Source: Halorhodospira sp.
GTDB taxonomy: Bacteria; Pseudomonadota; Gammaproteobacteria; Nitrococcales; Halorhodospiraceae
Assembly (NCBI GenBank): GCA_007121755.1
Contig: SKJZ01000038.1
Location: 1 to 7,018 of the forward strand
Direction: 5' to 3'
DNA length: 7,018 nt
Shown: positions 1-5,847 of the stretch, piece after piece
Position numbering within the stretch: the stretch's first letter is position 1
Layout: each line of letters starts with the position of its first letter
Notes under the pieces: model-generated
What the model was told of the DNA's origin: nothing
The model's database searches: none
What the model saw: only the letters and a program-made list of their open reading frames with translations
Translations under genes and position numbers: made by a program

Positions 1-1
1 C

Positions 2-703
2 CGCTGTCCCTGTGTCCTCAGTGCCTTCGTCTCGGTGGCGTTCTATGTGGGGCGCTATGTGGCCGGACCCGGCATGGATCGCAGATCCGCGCTTTTCTCC
101 TTTACCCCCGGCCCCATGGTCTTTGTCGACACTCGACGCCTCGCCGACCGTCGAGAGCGGGCACAGCGGCGGGAGGGACGTACTGTAGTCCAAGACAATC
201 CCAAGGAGACGGAGTTGGTGGTCACCCTGCTGCGGCGCGCCGTGGAGGAGCGGCCCGAGCTAGCGGCGGAAGGGGAGATCGGCATCATTGTCCCCTACGC
301 CAACCACGTGGACCGTATCCGCAAGGCGCTGCGCCGGCAACAGAAGCAAACCCCAGCGTTGCGGAACCTGCCGATCCCACTGGAAGAAATGGTTGCATCA
401 GTAGACAGCTTTCAGGGGCAGGAACGCGAACTCATCCTCTTTACCTTCTCGCGCTCCAACAAGGGTGGACAGGTAGGATTCTTGGCGGATTGGCGCCGCC
501 TTAATGTGGCTCAGACCCGCACCAAGGGGCAGCTCATCATGATCGGCGACAGCTCCACGCTGGCCCGGCCGCCGAAGACTCCGGATGCCCGGGATGCCGG
601 GTTTAAGCAAGCTATGGCATTGCTCATCCGACGCTGCCGGGAGCACGGCTGTTTGCTGGATGCCGGCGCCTTCATCACCGAGGAGGCTGTACATGGCAGC
701 TAA
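2..703 (+). CDS. C-terminal part of an SF1 (Upf1/DNA2-like) superfamily helicase, 5' truncated by the window
   Basis: The frame is open from the left edge, so the N-terminal RecA domain with the Walker motifs lies outside the window and the GTG at 35 is not a real start. What is visible is the second RecA-like domain of an AAA_12/Upf1-type helicase. Counting from the codon at 35, the segment IGIIVPYANHVDRIRKAL (about 82-99) fits the motif IV region, VDSFQGQERELILFTFSR (123-140) is motif V, and RRLNVAQTRTKGQLIMIGD (154-172) is motif VI with the arginine finger in TRTK. The usual motif VI consensus is RR(L/I)NVALTRAK, so this copy has Q for L and T for A. The family uses ATP hydrolysis to unwind or translocate on nucleic acid; the substrate cannot be inferred. 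Its last 11 bases overlap the next gene, suggesting translational coupling and a shared task. Confidence 0.9.
   Translation, partial: RCPCVLSAFVSVAFYVGRYVAGPGMDRRSALFSFTPGPMVFVDTRRLADRRERAQRREGRTVVQDNPKETELVVTLLRRAVEERPELAAEGEIGIIVPYANHVDRIRKALRRQQKQTPALRNLPIPLEEMVASVDSFQGQERELILFTFSRSNKGGQVGFLADWRRLNVAQTRTKGQLIMIGDSSTLARPPKTPDARDAGFKQAMALLIRRCREHGCLLDAGAFITEEAVHGS
681..686 (+). promoter_or_regulatory. Shine-Dalgarno site fixing the start of the second gene
   Basis: A perfect AGGAGG lies six bases before ATG 693, inside the end of the helicase gene. It decides the start at 693 over the ATG 108 bases upstream at 585, which would produce a long, unlikely overlap with the helicase. Confidence 0.8.
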
Positions 704-1919
704 GAGCCAACCCGCCCGGCTTCAAGGTGAGAAGTCCGTACTGCTGGAGCACATAACGGCGCACGGCCACCAGCTCTACTATTTGCGGGATTGCCTGCTT
801 CCCTGCTTGATCCTGCAGGTATCCGTGCGCGAGCGGGGTCGCGAGGAGATGGGACCCTTGGAACTAACGGTGCTACGCCTGGTGGACCATGGCGTTGGAG
901 ATCTCATCACCCTGGCACGACTGACCGGTTTGGCAGAGCGCACAGTGGCGCGAATCCTGGCCGAAAAGGAGGGGGAGTCTTTGGTGTTCCGCGATGGCCC
1001 TTACGCCACCTTGACCTCGTTGGGCGAACAGGTAGCCGACGAAGGAGTCCCCATGCGCCGAGTGCGACGGGCTCTGCGTTATTGCGCTTTGAACCAGCAG
1101 TTACTGCCGGCAGAGGCCTACCATCGCGACATTCACACTGGGCCCGCGCTCCGGGAAAACAACCTCAAGTTCCGGGACATCATCGCCGAACCCGAGCAGG
1201 TATCGCTGTCCGGGCTTGCCGCCGAACGGATCAGTAATCCCGTCGCGGTCGGACTGTCGGACGAAACCGCTGCCATCGAAGAGGTGGAGGATTACGAGCC
1301 CGGCTTCCAGGAGGCGCGCTTGGCCATCTCCGGACGCCGGAGACCAGAGCAGGCGTGGCTAGTATGGGAACATGCCATCCAGCCCTATGCCCTGGAACAG
1401 GTCCACCCCTTGGTGCAGGCGTTCGATCCGGAGCAGAGTACATGGAGGAATGGCCCGACCTGTCGTGAGGCCATCGAGACCGCTTTCCATGATTCTGGGG
1501 CCGTAGTGCCCGACGGCCTACAGTTGGACGGAAACGGTATGCCCTTTGTCGTGGTAACCGAAGCGGACGAGCATTGGCTGGGCCAGCGCCTAGGACCGGA
1601 ACAGCCTTGGATCCTGCTGGCTGGAACCCGACAGCTACAACCAATACCGATATCCCGCTATCCGATGCGTGACGCACTTCAAGGCCATACGCTGCGCGTC
1701 AGCGTGGAAAACGAAGCCCTGGAGGCGGACATCGAAACGCTCCGCAGCCTGGCCAACGCGATAGACGCCTACCATCGAATACCGCCGGGCGAACGGGAAT
1801 ACGGTTCCGTCCGGCAGATGCTTGAAAAGAATTGGACCCCTGAGGAACTTGAACGTGCCGGCCAGTTGGTGCGGAAGCTGGATGTACGGAAGCTGCGTCG
1901 CTGGTTTGAGTCTGAATGA
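693..1919 (+). CDS. Uncharacterised 408-residue protein with predicted N-terminal winged helix, coupled to helicase
   Basis: I do not recognise the family. Residues about 55-117 look like a winged helix-turn-helix: an aliphatic first helix (LELTVLRLVDHGV), an HTH-like stretch (LARLTGLAERTVARILAEKE, 74-93) and a wing-like strand followed by LTSLGEQVADEG. A basic patch MRRVRRALRY follows at 121-130. The remaining roughly 275 residues are acidic in the middle (ETAAIEEVEDYEPG, 191-204) and show no nuclease motif I can name; the C-terminus is basic and helical (RKLDVRKLRRWFESE). There is no signal peptide or clear membrane helix. ATG 693 overlaps the helicase stop by 11 bases and follows a perfect AGGAGG, so the two are probably coordinately translated. 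A helicase partner or nucleic-acid-binding adaptor is a reasonable guess from context only. A role in CRISPR immunity or another defence module is inference from the neighbouring csx gene. Confidence 0.85.
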   Translation: MAAKSQPARLQGEKSVLLEHITAHGHQLYYLRDCLLPCLILQVSVRERGREEMGPLELTVLRLVDHGVGDLITLARLTGLAERTVARILAEKEGESLVFRDGPYATLTSLGEQVADEGVPMRRVRRALRYCALNQQLLPAEAYHRDIHTGPALRENNLKFRDIIAEPEQVSLSGLAAERISNPVAVGLSDETAAIEEVEDYEPGFQEARLAISGRRRPEQAWLVWEHAIQPYALEQVHPLVQAFDPEQSTWRNGPTCREAIETAFHDSGAVVPDGLQLDGNGMPFVVVTEADEHWLGQRLGPEQPWILLAGTRQLQPIPISRYPMRDALQGHTLRVSVENEALEADIETLRSLANAIDAYHRIPPGEREYGSVRQMLEKNWTPEELERAGQLVRKLDVRKLRRWFESE

Positions 1920-1934
1920 TACCGTGAATATAGG
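1906..1934 (+). promoter_or_regulatory. Possible sigma70-type promoter for the csx gene
   Basis: TTGAGT (1906-1911) and TATAGG (1929-1934) are separated by 17 bases and straddle the end of the upstream gene. Each matches four of six consensus positions. If used, transcription would begin near 1941 and give a leader of about 70 bases. The alternative is that csx is simply read through from the helicase operon. Confidence 0.3.
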
Positions 1935-1967
1935 CCGTGAGTGCGTTATTTTTTTCATTGCCTCACC

Positions 1968-1987
1968 GAACCGCCAAGAACCGCCAG
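1968..1987 (+). repeat. Tandem 10-base direct repeat in the csx leader
   Basis: GAACCGCCAA is followed immediately by GAACCGCCAG, two copies differing in one base and spaced by about one helical turn. They lie just upstream of the csx ribosome binding site. They could be a protein binding site or a chance slippage product. Confidence 0.7.
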
Positions 1988-1997
1988 GAAGATCCCT

Positions 1998-2003
1998 AGG
2001 AGA
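1998..2003 (+). promoter_or_regulatory. Shine-Dalgarno site fixing the csx start
   Basis: AGGAGA lies six bases before ATG 2010. It supports the start MHTLVSFLG over the in-frame GTG at 1941, whose extra 23 codons are translated from AT-rich, repeat-containing leader. Confidence 0.75.
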
Positions 2004-2009
2004 CCAAGG

Positions 2010-3236
2010 ATGCACACCCTAGTCTCGTTTCTCGGTCGCACCCACCGTCCGGAGCAAGGTTACGAGCGTATCGCCTATCGCTTTCCGGACGGCGAACGCC
2101 AGAAAGACATCGCCTTCATCGGCCACGGCGTCGCCGCCTATACTCGACCCGACCGGCTCGTGGTCCTCGGCACCTCCGGGAGCATGTGGGATCGATTGCT
2201 TGAGGATTTCCCGCGTACTCGGCTTGCGGAGGCCACCGAACTAGGCCTCGCGGAGAGTGTCGACCACCATGCAACGAGCACCGAACAACTCCTGGAGGTA
2301 TCCGCCGCCCTGAGCGAGGCGGCATCCTTTGAGGTGGATCTGCGCCTGATCCCGGACACGCCGGGCATGGACGAGACATGGCAGATCCTGCACACCCTGG
2401 CCGAGGCCACCGCCGGCAGCGACCGGCTGAGCCTCGACATCACCCACGGCTTCCGCCATCTCCCCATGGTGGCGCTCATGGCCGCTCTGTACCGGCGCAC
2501 ACTGGCCGGCTCGAGCGGTTTCGAGGTCGAGGCGATCTGGTACGCCCAACTGCCACCGGGGGCCAAGGAGGCCGAGATGCACGACATCGCCGGCATCCTC
2601 TCCCTCGCCGACTGGATGGAGGCGATCCAACGTGGCCACACCACCGGGGATCTCTCGGCCGTCGCCGGCCTGCTCCAGGGGGATGCCCCCCAGGTCGCCG
2701 AGGATCTCGCCCGGGGAACCTTCCAGGAGACCATTCACCAGGGGATGCAGGCACGGGGAGCCTATCGCCGCGTACGAAACGCGCTGACCGAGACGCAACT
2801 CCCTGGTCCCGCGGGACTCTTTCAGCCGCTACTGGAGGCCCAAACCAAGTGGGTCGAGGGTCAGCACCTGCATGAACGGCAGGCCGCCCAAGCACGCGGC
2901 GCACTGGAGCGCCGGGATTACCTGCGTGCCGCGCTCTACGGCTACGAGGCCTTCATCACCCACCTGACCCGGCAGAACTCGGGTGCGGAACGGCTCAACG
3001 ACCACGAGACGCGGGAGGCGGCACGCGAGGCTTTCATCCGGGACTGCCGGGGCCGGAGCCGTACGGAACCCCGGTGCCGCGCTTTCCATCAGCTCCGGGA
3101 GTTGCGCAACGTCCTCGCCCACGGCACCTATGCCAGGCATGCGGACGTGCAGTCGGCGCTCGGCAGCCCTCAGGCCCTTCACGAGCTGTTGAGCGAGGCA
3201 CTGGATCGGCTTCTGCCGCCCACGGAACAGTCGTGA
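2010..3236 (+). CDS. csx2: CRISPR-associated TM1812-family CARF-HEPN protein (Csx1/Csx2 type, DxTHG motif)
   Basis: This is a 408-residue accessory protein of type III CRISPR systems. The N-terminal half is a CARF-type Rossmann domain: an early strand (MHTLVSFLGR), LVVLGTSGSMWD at 50-61, typical of the TM1812 family (TIGR02221), and LDITHGFRHLPM at 142-153, which contains the DxTHG signature (D143 to G147). The C-terminal half is helical and carries RNVLAH (R366 to H371), the RxxxxH motif of HEPN ribonucleases. Known Csx1-like proteins bind cyclic oligoadenylate made by Cas10 through CARF and then cut single-stranded RNA through HEPN. That activity is expected here but not shown. The start is set by AGGAGA six bases upstream. 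The gene follows the helicase and winged-helix pair after 90 bases and converges on the outer-membrane protein gene. Some schemes would name this csx1; the family assignment is firmer than the symbol. Confidence 0.93.
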   Translation: MHTLVSFLGRTHRPEQGYERIAYRFPDGERQKDIAFIGHGVAAYTRPDRLVVLGTSGSMWDRLLEDFPRTRLAEATELGLAESVDHHATSTEQLLEVSAALSEAASFEVDLRLIPDTPGMDETWQILHTLAEATAGSDRLSLDITHGFRHLPMVALMAALYRRTLAGSSGFEVEAIWYAQLPPGAKEAEMHDIAGILSLADWMEAIQRGHTTGDLSAVAGLLQGDAPQVAEDLARGTFQETIHQGMQARGAYRRVRNALTETQLPGPAGLFQPLLEAQTKWVEGQHLHERQAAQARGALERRDYLRAALYGYEAFITHLTRQNSGAERLNDHETREAAREAFIRDCRGRSRTEPRCRAFHQLRELRNVLAHGTYARHADVQSALGSPQALHELLSEALDRLLPPTEQS

Positions 3237-3248
3237 CCAAGTGTTCCG
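3223..3248. terminator. Weak stem-loop between convergent genes
   Basis: CGGAACA (3223-3229) and TGTTCCG (3242-3248) form a 7-base-pair inverted repeat with a 12-base loop across the csx stop codon. No U-run follows on either strand, so it is not a classical intrinsic terminator. It may still stabilise transcript ends or act in both directions in this 39-base convergent gap. Confidence 0.25.
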
Positions 3249-3275
3249 GTTCGCGGGCTGGGGGGCCGACAGGTG

Positions 3276-3914
3276 TTACCAGCGCAGGCGCAGGCCGGCG
3301 GTGTTGATGCGGTCCTCGGCGATCACGAACGGCTCCTCGCGGCGCTCCGTCGATCCGATCACCGAGAGCGTGCCGAACAGGTAGTACTCGGCGCTCACCG
3401 CCCACTCGGTGCCGGAGGCGTCGCCATTCCCGTTGTAGGCGGCCCGGACCCCCAGCGCGAGACGGTCGGTGAACCAGCGGGTGTAGCCGAAGGCGGCGTA
3501 GAAGCCGTGGTCATCATCGACCGAATCACCGCTCAGGAAGGACTTGTCATCGGTGATCAGATCGAAACGCCAACCGAGTTCGGCACGGATAAGATCCCGG
3601 CCGGCGAACCCGGGGAACTGGACCAGCAGTCCCAGCTCGATGATCTCGTGATAGAGCCCCGAGATCTCCGTCTCGTAGTACTCGTTCATTGCCCTGCCGC
3701 CGCCCGACGGTGCTTGCTCCCCCTCCAAGGACTCGTAAAGCAGGCGCAGACCGTTACCCTCGCCGGTCATCACCGAGGCGAGATCGAGGTTCTTGGGCCG
3801 GTCGTTGCGCGGCAGTTCATCGAGCCCGCCCATACCGGCCTGGGCGCCGAAGCTCACCAGCGCGAAAGCGAAGAGGGAAAAGATTGAAACCCAAGAATTG
3901 TGCTTCTGAAACAT
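3276..3914 (-). CDS. Predicted outer-membrane beta-barrel-like protein with signal peptide
   Basis: This 212-residue protein begins with a classic Sec signal peptide: short basic start, hydrophobic core VSIFSLFAFALVSFG, and AQA before the likely cleavage site near residue 26. The mature part has alternating amphipathic strands such as IRAELGWRFDLI, GFYAAFGYTRWFTDRLALGVRAAY and WAVSAEYYLFGTLSVIG, joined by polar turns. It ends in RLRW, a terminal aromatic residue as in barrels folded by the BAM complex. I place it in the outer membrane or periplasm but cannot name the family or ligand. ATG 3914 has AAGGAG six bases upstream. It is downstream of csx16 on the same strand after a 267-base gap, so it probably has its own promoter. 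It is a surprising neighbour for CRISPR accessory genes and may mark an insertion point or boundary. Confidence 0.85.
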   Translation of the reverse strand: MFQKHNSWVSIFSLFAFALVSFGAQAGMGGLDELPRNDRPKNLDLASVMTGEGNGLRLLYESLEGEQAPSGGGRAMNEYYETEISGLYHEIIELGLLVQFPGFAGRDLIRAELGWRFDLITDDKSFLSGDSVDDDHGFYAAFGYTRWFTDRLALGVRAAYNGNGDASGTEWAVSAEYYLFGTLSVIGSTERREEPFVIAEDRINTAGLRLRW

Positions 3915-3935
3915 GCGTATCTCCTTTTTGGTTGT

Positions 3936-3954
3936 CGCCCTCCAACATAGGGCG
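3936..3954 (-). promoter_or_regulatory. Inverted repeat in the leader of the outer-membrane protein gene
   Basis: CGCCCT and AGGGCG, six bases each with a 7-base spacer, lie 22-40 bases upstream of the barrel gene start. It could be a 5' untranslated stem-loop near the ribosome binding site or a dyad operator. A TTGACT hexamer lies just upstream on the minus strand (3972-3977), but no -10 element is well spaced from it, so I do not call a promoter. Confidence 0.35.
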
Positions 3955-3956
3955 GT

Positions 3957-4151
3957 TTACAAGCGATCCATAGTCAACGTGCTCCGCCCCACGCCTGATG
4001 AAACCGGCACGCTGCGGAAGCTCAACGCGCCACCGGGGCGCAAAGTGAAACCGGAAAACGGCCAACGGCGGCCGGGCTCGTCGAGGCGGGTGGAAGAACC
4101 CTGTGGGCCGGACTCCAAGACCGGGGATTTCTGGTGATCCAAGGAATCCAT
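3957..4151 (-). CDS. Doubtful small ORF, 64 residues, between csx16 and the barrel gene
   Basis: The 267-base stretch between csx16 and the barrel gene holds one same-strand ORF with a fair start: ATG 4151 preceded by AAAGGA with a 6-base spacer, 30 bases after the csx16 stop. The product (MDSLDHQKSPVLESGPQGSS at its N-terminus) is rich in Ser, Pro, Gly and Arg and shows no domain, signal peptide or hydrophobic helix. Its composition looks like translated non-coding GC-rich DNA. I list it because of spacing and ribosome binding site only. If it is not real, the gap contains nothing beyond the leader inverted repeat. Confidence 0.2.
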   Translation of the reverse strand: MDSLDHQKSPVLESGPQGSSTRLDEPGRRWPFSGFTLRPGGALSFRSVPVSSGVGRSTLTMDRL

Positions 4152-4181
4152 CGGCGATCCTTTCGCATCGGCGCCGGGTGT

Positions 4182-4475
4182 TCACTCCAGTCGGGTGACC
4201 CGGTAGGGGACCAACTCGGCGTCGAGCGTCTTGAGTTGATCGGCGCTCAGTTCCTCGCCCCGTAGATGCGGAGGCACTTCAAGGGCTAAGTGGATATAGT
4301 GCCCACCGCGGCGGCAGACCTCGGCGGCCAAGTTGACAGGCAGAGTACCGATGACCGTATCGCCTTCGGAAATACTGCCCACATCCAGGTGATCGACCTG
4401 ACGGTCAACTTGGATGCCGCGCCGCCGCACCCACTCCTCCGCTCCGGGGTGCCGTGTCACCAGCCAATGGGTCAT
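4182..4475 (-). CDS. csx16: Csx16, VVA1548-family CRISPR-associated protein
   Basis: The 97-residue product matches the small VVA1548/Csx16 family (TIGR02620) along its whole length: an N-terminal strand MTHWLVTRHPGAEEW, then QVDHLD, the hallmark GDTVIGTLPVNLAAEVC (38-54), and a later strand HYIHLALEVP followed by LRGEELSADQL. These proteins occur in type III CRISPR loci. My recollection is that Csx16, with Csx15 and Csx20, has been proposed or shown to act as a ring nuclease or binder of cyclic tetra-adenylate, which would switch the response off; this is recalled, not derived from the sequence. ATG 4475 has AGGAG only one base away and a better-spaced GAGG about nine bases upstream. The gene follows the NE0113-family gene by 67 bases on the same strand and is probably cotranscribed with it. 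Confidence 0.92.
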   Translation of the reverse strand: MTHWLVTRHPGAEEWVRRRGIQVDRQVDHLDVGSISEGDTVIGTLPVNLAAEVCRRGGHYIHLALEVPPHLRGEELSADQLKTLDAELVPYRVTRLE

Positions 4476-4542
4476 GCTCCTATCCCTCTGCCGCTTAGGT
4501 AAGGCGGTTCACGATTCTATTCAAAGCCTTCGGCCCCGACCT

Positions 4543-5688
4543 CTAGCGGATCTCGACCTGCTCGGCCTCCAGGTTGGGCGCGTAGCGCATCTGAGGCCGC
4601 TTGCCGTGGGCCGCGATGCGGTAGCGCTCGGCCTCCGGGGCCTCGTCCAAGGCCTCCCAGAGCGTGCGGTTGATCTTCGAGATGGTCGAGAGAAAGTAAT
4701 CCTTGGTCATGCCGCCGGCCTTCTCCAGGGTCTCGCGCGTCTGATCGCGTACGCCCATCTCCCCGAACACCTCCTGGTAGGCACCCAGAAACTGCTTCGC
4801 ATAGTCGGGTTCGGGCACCCCGTCCGTCGGGCACCGCGGCAGCTCCCGCCCCTCGGCCAGCCGCTTGGCCAGCCAGTAGTAAAAGACGAACTGGCCCTTG
4901 GGCAGTTCCACCTCCCGATCCCTGGTTCGCAAGCAGTGACACGCCCGATCCACGACCAGGAAAGGGGTACCCAGGCTCCGGGAAACCGCCTGCACCGCCT
5001 CGGTGAAGCCGGCCTTGCCCTCGCGCAGCTTGCGCGGCAGGCCGTGGCGCAATTGCACGAAGGGCAGATAGCCCAAGGTCACTTCCGCGGAGCGGCAATC
5101 GATGGGGCGCTGCCCGGCGTCGTTACCGTAGATCACTCGCGGGCTGCGGCTGGGATAAAAGAACAGCGGATGCGACTCCAGCTCCGCCGGCGAGACGAGG
5201 ACGTGGGAGAGGCGGTCCTGGGGCCGGCCGTAGAGCGAGAGCGCATAGCCGGCGTAAAACCCCATGGTCTTGCGCCCACCGGCCATGGAGACGTGCAAGG
5301 CGCTATCCGCGTCCAGGGTAAAGCAGCGAATCCACTCCGAGATCAAGTCCGCCGCGCTTTCGTTATCAGAAGGGGTGCGGATGTCCTGGAGCGGCCGGCC
5401 TTGGACGTTGCGCAGGACGTGCACATTGTCCTCGTCGAGATGGACCCCGTTGAGGCCGTACTCTCGGCAGAGGCGGTGAAACCAGCCGGGATCTTCACCA
5501 AGCAGTGTCAACCTCGCCCTCTCGGCGCCTTCCTGGGTGGTGATCAGATGCACCTCGGTAGGGATGAACGGCTCGGCCTCATTCACCACCAAGGCGTAGA
5601 GGGTCTCCGTCACCACCTGCGGCGTCAGACCGGCCACCGCCAACAGGATCCTCCGGGAATAGTGTGCTGGGGCACGAATGTTGCTCAC
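4543..5688 (-). CDS. NE0113-family CRISPR-associated CARF protein with predicted C-terminal winged helix
   Basis: This 381-residue protein fits the Cas_NE0113 family (TIGR02584/PF09623), which databases sometimes label a Csm6-type ring nuclease. The N-terminal CARF Rossmann domain starts with RRILLAVAGLTPQVVTETLY (12-31) and contains LHVSMAGGRKTMGFYAGYAL (131-150), the glycine-rich ligand-binding loop expected to face cyclic oligoadenylate. The C-terminal part (about 255-381) lacks a convincing HEPN RxxxxH motif. It looks like a winged helix: LPKGQFVFYYWLAKRLAEG, then a recognition-like helix FLSTISKINRTLWEAL, then wing strands RYRIAAHGKRPQMRYAPNL and QVEI. A cyclic-nucleotide-responsive DNA-binding regulator is therefore my preferred reading; ring nuclease activity by the CARF domain is the alternative. 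The start is GTG 5688, with AAAAGGA ten bases upstream and a closer AAGG; an in-frame stop upstream rules out extension. It lies 67 bases before csx16 and has its own upstream palindrome. Confidence 0.9.
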   Translation of the reverse strand: MSNIRAPAHYSRRILLAVAGLTPQVVTETLYALVVNEAEPFIPTEVHLITTQEGAERARLTLLGEDPGWFHRLCREYGLNGVHLDEDNVHVLRNVQGRPLQDIRTPSDNESAADLISEWIRCFTLDADSALHVSMAGGRKTMGFYAGYALSLYGRPQDRLSHVLVSPAELESHPLFFYPSRSPRVIYGNDAGQRPIDCRSAEVTLGYLPFVQLRHGLPRKLREGKAGFTEAVQAVSRSLGTPFLVVDRACHCLRTRDREVELPKGQFVFYYWLAKRLAEGRELPRCPTDGVPEPDYAKQFLGAYQEVFGEMGVRDQTRETLEKAGGMTKDYFLSTISKINRTLWEALDEAPEAERYRIAAHGKRPQMRYAPNLEAEQVEIR

Positions 5689-5729
5689 GTCCTTGCCATC
5701 CTTTTGCCGTTGCCCATTGGAGTGACGCC

Positions 5730-5735
5730 ATTATG
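5730..5735 (-). promoter_or_regulatory. Candidate -10 element of the NE0113-family gene
   Basis: On the minus strand this reads CATAAT, five of six matches to TATAAT, about 42 bases before the GTG start. There is no good -35 hexamer at 17 bases. The palindrome at 5762-5773 is 26 bases further upstream, which would centre it near -44, a position typical of an activator site. This is inference from geometry. Confidence 0.35.
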
Positions 5736-5761
5736 CAAACCCACGCCCGAATTCCTTGAAA

Positions 5762-5773
5762 CGCAAGCTTGCG
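5762..5773. promoter_or_regulatory. Palindromic operator candidate, copy 1
   Basis: CGCAAGCTTGCG is a perfect 12-base palindrome in the 159-base gap between the membrane CARF gene and the NE0113-family gene, 74 bases upstream of the latter. It lies within a 16-base exact match (5759-5774) to the second copy at 6906-6921. A further half site CGCAAG at 5784-5789 follows. A dimeric winged-helix regulator would be expected to bind such a site. The rest of this gap shows no credible gene. Confidence 0.6.
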
Positions 5774-5847
5774 CCTCGATAAGCGCAAGAGACTTCCGCG
5801 CGGGCCGGAGGGCACTACCCCCGCAGAAGCCGGCGGCGGGAGGCGGG

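Noticed and set aside
1920..1955. Intrinsic terminator before csx, suggested by the T-run at 1949-1955
   Set aside because: There is no GC-rich stem immediately before the T-run, only short direct repeats of CCGTGA.
1941..2009. Upstream GTG start for csx
   Set aside because: The additional 23 residues come from a repeat-containing leader; ATG 2010 has the better ribosome binding site and begins exactly at the family's first strand.
3273..3887. 204-codon plus-strand open frame opposite the barrel gene
   Set aside because: The minus strand encodes a signal peptide and a barrel ending in an aromatic residue with a good ribosome binding site. The plus-strand product has no recognisable features.
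3999..4054. Possible CRISPR-like repeat: TGAAACCGG at 3999-4007 and 4046-4054
   Set aside because: Identity is limited to nine bases and there are only two copies; flanking sequence is unrelated. This is not an array.
5820..5840. Hairpin CCCGC/GCGGG after the membrane CARF stop as terminator
   Set aside because: The stem is only five base pairs with an 11-base loop and no U-run, as expected by chance in GC-rich DNA.
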